DNA of 64,000 nt from CBDHFF01 sp965262395. GTDB taxonomy: Bacteria; Pseudomonadota; Alphaproteobacteria; Rickettsiales; Anaplasmataceae. The stretch is taken from contig OZ253531.1 in assembly GCA_965262395.1 (NCBI GenBank), forward strand, positions 1,550,001-1,614,000, read 5' to 3'. How positions within the stretch are numbered: position 1 is the stretch's first letter; each line of letters opens with the position of its first letter. This document shows positions 1 through 10,100 of the stretch, one piece after another. Under the pieces are notes generated by a model that saw only the letters and a list, made by a program, of their open reading frames with translations, did not search any database and had not been told where the DNA came from. Position numbers and translations under genes: made by a program.

Positions 1-2
1 AT

Positions 3-3000
3 GCAACTTATTGTTCTAGAAAACTCCTAGAGGTTAGGGATCTATTGGCATCATGCGCGCAGGCAACAACTGAGCATCAGGAACAAGTAAGTGCGGAAAC
101 AGAAGAAGATTCTTTAGAACAAGAGTTAAAAGCAGCAGCAAACGTATTGAAAAAAGACACTGCTGCTACAGAAGTTTCTGCACGGAAACGTTTTATACTT
201 AGTGATATTGAGGCATTCGCAAGTAAAACTGATCAATTAAAGATAGAATCTGCAGGAGTTAATCTAGAAGAACAGCATCAAAAACTGAAAAATGATGCAA
301 ATGAATTGAAAAAATACACTAAAGATAATGATTTGACGGATCTAGGGATAGTCCATCTTACAGGAAAAATAAAGTCTTTATCAATGAAAATACGTGCATT
401 GCAACGTGATCCAACCGACCAAAATAAAGATCAAATGATAAAAGAAAAAATAAATCTACTGGCCTGTCTTGCCGAGCTGCATTATAAGCACACATCTAAA
501 GATGGGCAAGAAGGTGAAATGTTATATGAGGCACAAATATTAGAACTCTTGCATGTAATACGTCATGGTAATTTGAATCATGGCACTATATCACAAGTAA
601 GCACTGGTGAAGGAAAGTCACTAATAATTGCCATGCTTGCGGCCATAAATGCTCTGTCAGGAGAGAAGGTAATGTGTTTGACGCACAGTAAGGCATTAGC
701 TAAAGAGGCCATAGATCACTACAAGCCATTATTTCAAGACTGTGATCTTCAATACGGATCAGTCGATGATGATACAGCAAGAAACTCAGCAGATTATGAC
801 AAAGACATACTGTATGTGGAAATTAATAAATTCATTGCCGAAGTGGCAAGGGATGCAGAAACAGAACCAAATCCTGAAGCACAAGTACTTAAAAAACATC
901 TATCTGATAATGAAGGAAAACCCCCTGTAACTATAATAATGGATGAATTTGATCATTTAGTAAATAAAGATGCAAATACGGTACACAGATTAGCCTCGTC
1001 TTCTGCAGAGGAATTAAATAATGTAGATAAGGCAATATATAGATCTATATTAACATTTGTCACAAATGACTCTTATAATAAATTGATTGAAAAATTACAA
1101 AATGAAGATGAAAATTCTAAGAGCGAAGAACTTTGTAAGGCTGCATACATATGGATTCGATCCTCTGTTGGCTCTGACCCTGAGGCACAGAGTAGAGTAG
1201 AAGCCATGCACTCTAGTGAGATACTGGAACTTATTAAACATGCGTTACTAGCCTATGCACTAAAAGAGAACAAACATTATAGATTGGCAAAGGTAGGTAT
1301 ACGCTCAGACGAAAATGGCCGAACAACAACAGTCCAAAAGATTGTACCAATGGATCTAGGAAATGGTAGATCAGAGATGTATTCTACCTTTGACTCCCAC
1401 ACTCATCCTATGCTTAGTTTAATAGTAGATGCAAGGCTGAGAGCGCAGAACAAAGACCAGGAAGTCTTGGTTCACGCAAGAAGCACATTGTATAACATAA
1501 CCAATGTTATAACAACTTTTGAGGAAATTGTAAGTGCAATGCCTAAAAAAGTAAGATTCCACATGTATAGCGGAACTGCTGGTAGACTAGAAGATAAAAA
1601 GCCACTGATGGATGGGTTGAATATCACAGATTTCCATATCACACCAACACAAGAAAAACCCTCTTTAGAACTAGACCACAATACGTATGGTGATACTCTG
1701 GAATTAGATAATAAGGATAGATATGCTGCCGTAACAAGCTCGATTCGTAGTAAAGGAAGCAGAAATTGCCTCATTATAGTTGAATCAATCAAAGAGGCAA
1801 TGGCATTAAAAGAGGTGTTACGCTTGGAATTTCCTCAGATGGGACATCAAAGAGAATTAGTAACTATAACTGATGTCGAAAATGAAGCGAATAGCTCGAG
1901 ATCGGCAACAGAGATAAGAAACATAAAATTAGCAGGAGAATCTGGTACTATATGCATAGCAACAAATGCAGGTGGACGAGGAACAGACATAAAACCGTCA
2001 AAAAAGTCCTTAGATAATGGTGGCACACATGTAATTATGCTGCTTTCTCCAAATACAAGTGAAGATGCTATGAAACAAGGTATAGGACGAGGAGCCCGAA
2101 ATGGGAATAAAGGAAGTGCACTTGTTTTAGTGCCGTGTAGCATAGTAGGATCTGCTCAGCAGGACATAACACAGATAATGCAAGATAATTTTCGAGCGCT
2201 CGAATCAAAAAAAGCAGCGAACATCCATAGATCCACTGTATCTTGCAGAGCATCTACAATACTTGCTGAGGCCTTCAAGAGAGAAATATATGAAATGAGT
2301 GAAGAAGAACCTAAGATAGTTACTAATTTTCTTAATATGAAGCATGAATCTAAGGGAGCTATTATTGATTCATCTAGCGATCAAACTACAGCGTTTGCAT
2401 TGAAAAATATTTTTGCCAATATATTAAGTTTATCTCTTGCAGCACGTGAAGAGGAAGAAGATGCAAATCTTAATATAGCAGAAAATGCAGAAAAGGTGGC
2501 TGCTTGTATTATGAATGAAACTGCCTACAAAGATTATCTTGCAGAAGGCAAAAAATTATTCCAACAGTGGAGGTCACAAGACACAGAATATGAACACAAA
2601 ACAGAAGAAGAATACTATAATGCAGAGAGCGATCTAGAAGCAGCTACAGCAGGCCAAGAGCCAGCAGCAGTGGCAGTCCTAGGTACAACAGAAACAGATC
2701 AAGAGCCAGCAGCAGAAACAGGCCACTCAGCAGAAGATGTAGTAGTAGACCCAGCAACAGCAGCAACCCCAAGAATAACGCTCGAACCAACACAACAATT
2801 AGCAACAATCGTAGAAGAAGAAGAAAAAGAAGAAAAAGATCTCATGAAAGCGCCAAAAACAAGCCCAGAAGAAGAAAAAGAAGAAAAAGACACGGAAGAA
2901 GAACAAGGAGAAACAAGAGCATTAGTTCCAGACGCAGGAACAACAAGCGAATCAGTAAATACAGTCCTAAACGCAGTAGCACAATCTCTAATTATATTAC

Positions 3001-3356
3001 TACAAACACAAGAAGCAGAGCAAGAAAAAGGAGCAGAAGAGCAAGACACGGAAGAAGAAGGAGAAGAAGAAGATCTCATAAAAGTGCTAAGCACAAGCCC
3101 AGAAAAAGAAGCAGAAGAAAAAGACACGGAAAGAGAAAAAGAAGCACAAATGAAACAGATGGCACAAGAATTAACGAGAGAAGTCCTACAGAAAGCAGGG
3201 TCGAAATTAGTAGAAACACAACACGAAACAGATCCAAAAAAGACAGAAGCACCCAGCACTCCTACGATATTATCCTCTTCATCTACAGATACTTCTCTGA
3301 CTGCACAAGCACCACAAGTACCAGGAGAATCGCCGGGCAAGGACAGTTTCTCTTAA
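3..3356 (+). CDS. SecA-like DEAD motor protein, 5' end outside window
   Basis: The frame is open to the left edge, so the true start probably lies outside; the first usable internal start is TTG at 45, and numbering here begins there. SecA-type ATPase motifs are visible: Walker A STGEGKS (about 186-192), Walker B DEFD (about 300-303), ATNAGGRGTD (about 640) and the arginine-finger region GIGRGARNG (about 680). These match motor domains NBD1 and NBD2 of SecA. No SecA C-terminal zinc motif is seen. The last 200 residues are low complexity, rich in Glu, Lys, Thr and Ala, and contain a 78-residue duplication (SPEEEKEEKDTEEE-like). The product could be a SecA paralogue or a secreted protein with a SecA-like motor; housekeeping SecA is unlikely given the tail. 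The 3' end is the first unit of a downstream tandem array. Family call is firm, function unknown. Confidence 0.75.
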   Translation, partial: ATYCSRKLLEVRDLLASCAQATTEHQEQVSAETEEDSLEQELKAAANVLKKDTAATEVSARKRFILSDIEAFASKTDQLKIESAGVNLEEQHQKLKNDANELKKYTKDNDLTDLGIVHLTGKIKSLSMKIRALQRDPTDQNKDQMIKEKINLLACLAELHYKHTSKDGQEGEMLYEAQILELLHVIRHGNLNHGTISQVSTGEGKSLIIAMLAAINALSGEKVMCLTHSKALAKEAIDHYKPLFQDCDLQYGSVDDDTARNSADYDKDILYVEINKFIAEVARDAETEPNPEAQVLKKHLSDNEGKPPVTIIMDEFDHLVNKDANTVHRLASSSAEELNNVDKAIYRSILTFVTNDSYNKLIEKLQNEDENSKSEELCKAAYIWIRSSVGSDPEAQSRVEAMHSSEILELIKHALLAYALKENKHYRLAKVGIRSDENGRTTTVQKIVPMDLGNGRSEMYSTFDSHTHPMLSLIVDARLRAQNKDQEVLVHARSTLYNITNVITTFEEIVSAMPKKVRFHMYSGTAGRLEDKKPLMDGLNITDFHITPTQEKPSLELDHNTYGDTLELDNKDRYAAVTSSIRSKGSRNCLIIVESIKEAMALKEVLRLEFPQMGHQRELVTITDVENEANSSRSATEIRNIKLAGESGTICIATNAGGRGTDIKPSKKSLDNGGTHVIMLLSPNTSEDAMKQGIGRGARNGNKGSALVLVPCSIVGSAQQDITQIMQDNFRALESKKAANIHRSTVSCRASTILAEAFKREIYEMSEEEPKIVTNFLNMKHESKGAIIDSSSDQTTAFALKNIFANILSLSLAAREEEEDANLNIAENAEKVAACIMNETAYKDYLAEGKKLFQQWRSQDTEYEHKTEEEYYNAESDLEAATAGQEPAAVAVLGTTETDQEPAAETGHSAEDVVVDPATAATPRITLEPTQQLATIVEEEEKEEKDLMKAPKTSPEEEKEEKDTEEEQGETRALVPDAGTTSESVNTVLNAVAQSLIILLQTQEAEQEKGAEEQDTEEEGEEEDLIKVLSTSPEKEAEEKDTEREKEAQMKQMAQELTREVLQKAGSKLVETQHETDPKKTEAPSTPTILSSSSTDTSLTAQAPQVPGESPGKDSFS

Positions 3357-3830
3357 TGTAGATGGTCTATAGAATTGGGCAATCATATTTGAGTTCACAA
3401 GTACCAGGAGAATCGCCGGGCAAGGACAGTTTCTCTTAATGTAGATGGTCTATAGAATTGGGCAATCATATTTGAGTTCACAAGTACCACAAGTACCAGG
3501 AGAATCGCCGGGCAAGGACAGTTTCTCTTAATGTAGATGGTCTATAGAATTGGGCAATCATATTTGAGTTCACAAGTACCACAAGTACCAGGAGAATCGC
3601 CGGGCAAGGACAGTTTCTCTTAATGTAGATGGTCTATAGAATTGGGCAATCATATTTGAGTTCACAAGTACCATAAGTACCAGGAGAATCGCCGGGCAAG
3701 GACAGTTTCTCTTAATGTAGATGGTGTATAGAATTGGGCAATCATATTTGAGTTCACAAGTACCAGGAGAATCGCCGGGCAAGGACAGTCTCTCTTAATG
3801 TAGATGGTCTATAGAATTGGGCAATCATAT
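3303..3830. repeat. Tandem repeat of 83/92 bp, six copies, amplified 3' end of SecA-like gene
   Basis: The element GTACCAGGAGAATCGCCGGG begins at 3318, 3401, 3493, 3585, 3677 and 3760, giving periods of 83 or 92 bp; the 9-bp difference is an extra GTACCACAA. The first copy lies in the upstream gene, encoding its last residues (VPGESPGKDSFS) and the stop codon. The later copies carry the same coding tail and stop but no gene. Copies are nearly identical, suggesting recent amplification. Confidence 0.95.
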
Positions 3831-3978
3831 TGAATATACATCGTTGCATTCGGCAATGATGTATCTAGGACAACAACTGTGGTGCGTTCTTATTGTAAAA
3901 TATAAAAAATATCACATATTTATGTACATTAACGATATCTCAGCTCTAAAAAGGCTGCACTATTCATACATATAATAT

Positions 3979-4105
3979 ATTATGTACATTATTATGCTAT
4001 CTGCATTCACGGATTTATAGAAATCCCCTTCTTATATGTGCATTATTATGCTATCTGCATGCACGGATCTATAGAAATTTCTTCTTATATGTGCATTATT
4101 ATGAT
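3979..4105. repeat. 54-bp tandem repeat, about 2.4 copies
   Basis: CATTATTATG recurs at 3987, 4041 and 4094 with matching flanks (TGCTATCTGCAT, ACGGAT, TATAGAAAT). It sits just downstream of the stop of the minus-strand 2849-aa gene and is separate from the 83/92-bp array. From 3831 to 3978 there is only AT-rich sequence without a recognisable feature. Confidence 0.8.
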
Positions 4106-4110
4106 CTTCA

Positions 4111-7100
4111 CTAAGTTACCCCTTGATCATTTTCCTTTTGCGCATCTGGATCTATAGGATCTACAGTCATAGTATCACCATCAGCACTCACAATGGTGCT
4201 GACTTTGCCTGCTTTTCCTTGACCTTCTATACCATGTTCAGTTTCTTTATCCGCATGTTCCTTTTCTTCGTCTGATTGAAGCTCAGTTTCAGGATCAGAC
4301 AGCTCCTTCGGTACAGGTAGTACCATCTCTGGCTCACCATCAATTTCATCAGAATCATCTATCTCGGCAACATGGCTATTGCCGATAGCCGCCCTCTTAT
4401 TAAATGAGCGTACCTTCAAACCTTCATTTAGTAATGCTATAGATAAAATTAATATGGTACACACAAGCAGCAGCATTATTAATATATCAAATGAAAGTTC
4501 TGCACCAAGTTTTGCTGAAGAACCTTTGGGAATCAATTTACCTATAGTAAGAGAACTAACTCTCACTATACGCTCAACAAAAAATGAAGAAATAAAGATG
4601 GATGCATAAGCTAGGAACAGACCCATCAGCAGTGAGATCACTATAGGAATTACTACTGAATACCATCTATTGATTCTCCTAGACCTGTCAACGGCAGCAC
4701 CAAAAGATATTTTATTATTATGGGCGTATTTCTTCTGACATCGCTTCCAAACCTTAGTAAACTTAACGAATTCTGTCTGAATACTTTCTTTTGTATTGCT
4801 AGCAATCTTTGCTATATATTCCTTATTTTCATTAAGATCGCCTTTAAATAGATCTGATCCAGGAATGCATTTACTTAGCATCATGTCTTTCCACGCATCA
4901 ATCATGCTATCAGCAACCTTCCCTACATCACGATCCAGCTCTATCATCTGATCATCCCACATCAGGTCGAAGCTATTAAAATACTTAATCCACTCACTAC
5001 CAAACAATTCCTTATTATCAACTCTAGCGTTCAGTGCATTCTTAAACATGGTTTGTACTTTATACTTAACCACCTGCTTATAATAACGAGAAGCCCAACT
5101 AGCAATACGTTTATATGTATTGCTCTTATCCAGCCATTTATAATACAGTGTAGGATCGGTAACGTGTATACCCTTTGCCTTCTGTTCTTTACAGAATTTA
5201 TGAAATCCAGGGTCACAAATAATTGTACTACTCATTCCAAATCTACCATTACGTGCAGTACGACCCTGTATCTGACGACGAACCCTCTCGGATACATCCA
5301 ATGATGTTATAACGACTTCTTGTAATCCTTTGATATCAGTACCTCGGCCACAAGCAGCAGTGGCAATTATAACTGCTGGACCAGCTCCAGCAGCATATTG
5401 ATTAATAATCTCTTCTTCTGACATCCTTGGTGTCTTATTACGCTCCGCCATTTTATTATAGTCATCAAGTATAGCTACTTGCCAACCATCCGGAGCCCCT
5501 CCCACATTTGCTAATTTTCTGGATTGGAAATAATCAGATAGGTCTTTAATTTCCTGCAAAGTATTACAGTAGAACATTATAGGTCTCTTATTTCGTACTG
5601 CCTCTTCTGCCTTAGCAAAAAGAGCGCTCTTATAGGATTCTTTATCAGATAGAACCAGCATATTGCTTCGATACAATTCATCTGCTCGTGACATTGGAAT
5701 ACCTTCAATGTCATCCACGTCAATTACATATTTATGTATTACAGCTTCTATGCCTTCGCCTGGAGTACCAGTTGAACCACTCTTATGACGATATTCTCCG
5801 AGCACACTAGCCATATCACAAGAAGAAGTATTAATCTTTAAAGGAGTTATTTCAACAGATTTGGTATTATCACGACCTGATTGATTATTACCCTTCTCTC
5901 TGATTGAAACAAACATATGAACACCATTGGACCATACAGATGAATCATTAATACGTCCTGTAGTAGAACGCTCATATATCTTGACTTCATAATCACCATG
6001 ATGATTAACAATAACTTCATAATCTTTACCAGGCTCTTTGCTCTTTGCGGCCATAACAGAGCGTAAATATTGCCTTAACTCTGCATCAGTGAATGCTTCT
6101 AATTTCTGAGCCATCTCAGCCGCAATTTCATCACCTTGCGTACTCCATGTCTTTTGTAAAAATTCTTTAATACATGAAACTACAGCCAATTCTAACTTTC
6201 TCTGATAATCTTTCCCAAGTATGGATACAATCAATTCTGTATCTGCTTTTTGCCAACTATCACGATTATGTAATAATGCATGAAGAGCTTGACGATTTTC
6301 TTCTGAAATATTAGTTAAGTCCATGTACGACATTATACTATCTGGATCGTCTGACACCTGATTAACGGCTTCATAAAAATCAATAAATAAAGATTGAGAG
6401 AAGCGTGGATCTGAGCTACCAACATTTATTGTGGTAGACATACCAAAATCCATTATTGCATAGTCTATTTCATCGATATTAACCACTTCTGTTGCAATCT
6501 TTTCTCCTTCTGCTTCGGCCTCCATCTTTGCAGTACACCAAGTGGGTGGATCTGTATATAGTATACAATTTTTCCTATTTAAAAGATCTTTAACAGTCTT
6601 GTGTCCTCTACGCCATACATCATAACATTCAATGTCTAATAACTTGGCAATCGCATTACATTTATCTCTGCCTTCTTTAACCAACTGTTTCTCATGACAT
6701 ACAGACAGCACTGGGGCTCCATGATGTATAGATTTGGCAATGTTTTGTAACAAAGTAATTAGCGTTTTACCTCCACCCGTGCTGACTTCTTGGGTAGCAT
6801 TTTCATCAAAGTCCATCACTGCCATCATCTGTTCTTGATAAGGAAAAATCCCCTTATTAACATGTTCATACAGTTTACGAACTACTGCAAAGAACTGAAT
6901 GAAAGTGGGGGCATATTCTGGATCATTCATATCCATAACCATTTTATGGCAGACACCTTCCTTGCCACATTCAGCTTCACGCATCTTTATCAACTTCTCT
7001 TTCAGCGTAACCGCAATGTCTTTTAATCCGTCCTGAGAAAGATTCTCAATAACTTGTCCATATTGATTAAGTAGATTCATCCGTGTATATCTGAATCCTA

Positions 7101-10100
7101 GCTTGGCCGTAGAGATTTCATGGATAGCAGCGTCGTCTTTATCCTTGATGTCACGCATACTCTTAATTGCTGAAACAAAACCTCCGACATCTATGCTCCC
7201 AAACCTATCTTTGCAAAAATCTTCCGGAACAACAGGAGTCTGCTCGTTCTGTTTTGTAGCGCCATCTTTATTGACCTCAGGATTATATCGTAATTTCTCT
7301 GGAATTACTCTATCATGTACAAAATCTATCATCCCAGCTATTAATAAGATACGCAGCTCATTGTCTTTGTCAGCATCAATAGTAAGCCGCCCCATCTCTG
7401 GATGTTCCCCCTCAAGAGAGTACATACTGTCCATTATTATAGCAACGTTATTCACTATATTATTTTGATATCCGCTATTTGGAGCATCATATGTCTTCGC
7501 AGCTGCTTGAATTGCATAGAATTTATTAAACCATAATTGACAATTTTTGCTATGCCTAGTAGGGTCTGGTGTCTCAGCATTGCGCAACAGACCTAGTATA
7601 TCCAACATATCCTGCGTAAACGCATCTTTATCATAAGGTAATACATCTTTATCATCAGGTGATTTCTTATCTTTTGTACCGTAATACTTATATTTATTTA
7701 AAATAGCGCATAGCATACTCCAGCTATAATTATTCTTTATAAGATAATCCATATGATTCAATGTCTTACCATTGACATCTGGCCCAAGACCAACAGAATG
7801 ATTAGCTTCTGCTAGCAAGCGAGAGTAAATTAAATCGCCAATGCTATTCATTAATTCATCGTTGCCAATTTCAATTATTCCCTTTTCAAGCATCGATTTC
7901 TCAATGAAAACGTCTCCATCTTCATTCAATGTTACTTCAGAATTTCTGGTAGACTGAAGAGTGCCATGGAAAGCATGGAGCTCATCATATTTAACTGATA
8001 ACTCGTACTGCATGCGTTTTACTTCAGATAAAGTATGCCCTTTGCTCTGCAAAGAATCATTGATCTCAAGATGTTCAGCAATCTGCTTTTCTATATCAAT
8101 AACTCGAGCCAAGCTGTGACTTACTTTAGCCTGTTTGGTACGCAATAAATTCTTAACACTACTTAGTCTATTACCATATATCCTGCCTGTAGTTTCCTGC
8201 ATCTCATTTACAGCATCTCTACATTTTTTATATTCTTTCAATCTTTCCTTAGCATCCTGACACAGCCAATACAGACGTCTATGCTCATAAGCCATCGTCT
8301 TAATTCTGTCTACGAGCTCACTTTCTGAATCTGTTTTAGAAGCATCAAAAACATGATCACCAGGCTTAATATCTTGTATATGTGCTTTACGGAAACTTTG
8401 CACAGACGCAAGCTTACTTTTCTCCTTCCTAAGCTCTCTAGCAGCACCATTAGTGGATTCCAACTCTGTCTCAATAACTTGGTATCTTGCAGACTGTGCA
8501 GCAAATTTCTCAATATAATAAGACAGTTCTTTGCCATCAGTGTAAGTAACTTCTACCACATCGCCACGTACTACTTCCTTAGTGAATTTACCAGCCGCTC
8601 CAGCCTGAAATAATGCTGCCTTAAACTTATTAAGTTCAAATTTCCCAGAATATTTGAAAGTTACACTCTCACAAGTTAATTTTGCTAACTCAATTCTTCG
8701 TCCAATATTGGGCACAAATTCTTCTGGGATACCAAAGCTATCAATAGCCCTGCCTTCGTTATCAACTCCACGGATCTCGAGCAGCATTGACATCATGCCT
8801 TGCTGTTTCATACTATGTGAATCTTTACTCATAGATTGAGTATCAAGATCATTAGTTGAGTGTTCTACATAAGTTAATTCCTCATTTAGAGCTTTAGATA
8901 CGCTATCCTTTAATCCATCAACAAGACCCAAAGGGCCTTCTGCGAATATAGGCTCCAAGAGCTTTTTATAGGCCTCCATAGAAAAATAAACAGGCATATC
9001 CAGGTTAAGAATAGACACTTCCTGAATTAGTGTATTCGTTGCACTAGATCCATACCTTGCTTGATATTCCTGGAACAATGGTACGGAAGTTATACACGAA
9101 TCATAAGAATCTTCAAATAATCTACTACAGTCTTCTTCATGTGTATTTGCAAAATAATTCTTCCAATATTTAAGAGAGTGATGTCCATTATCTGCCATTT
9201 GTCTGTTGATTTCATTCGAAAATGCGTCAACCTTCTCCTTAATCGGACCACTAATTAAGCCTGAGCCGCACGGATCCTTCCTGTGTCGCCGACATATGCC
9301 CACTACATCCACAAGGAATTCATATACTGATTTACTATTATTAGCATCAATTATATCATGACTTGCATGCATTGATTTAGTAAGCGATTTTTGTTTAGCA
9401 TAAGCGGTAGCAAAAGCTAGATTTGACTTATCTATGACATTACGCCTGAATCTATTAATATAACCAGATATTGGTATTTCCCTATTGTGCTGACTAGCTA
9501 TGAACCTTGTATATGAATTTATATACGCAGATTCTTGTAAATATTCTACATTACATTTGAAGCCATATTTGCCATATATACGAGCTGCAATCTTCTTTAT
9601 CGGTGTAGGGATCTTGTTGCTAATTAATATGTTACGCATGATAAGGCCGCCAACACCATGCCCAGAACCAGAATATATACCTCTTAAAAATTCATATCCG
9701 TTGTTCTCTAGGCCAAAATACTCATGACATTGTATAACATCCCTATGTATACCCATACGGTCACCCTTTAAGGATAACTTTTTACTATTATGTAAAGATG
9801 CAACTTCATAATTATTGACCTTACGATTCTCTGGTTTGCCCGTGTGATCTTTCTCAACATTAGAAAATGTATCATGTTTACGTATACAAGCATGATAAGC
9901 AGAGCCAAGATCTTCACTAGTAGATGAATCTGTATAAGGCTCATCATTATTCGATAATCCACCAATACATCTATGAACAGATGTGAATTCTTCATCAATG
10001 GCACGAAGTACATTGTATTTTATACCTGAAAGATTATTAGACGCATTAGGTCTTAGCATGCTAAGTTCTTGTGCAAATTCTAGAACATCATTGCCATTAA

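Noticed and set aside
2699..3340. 213-aa minus-strand ORF rich in Ser, Cys and Phe
   Set aside because: It is the antisense of the Glu/Lys-rich tail of the SecA-like gene; composition explains the open frame.
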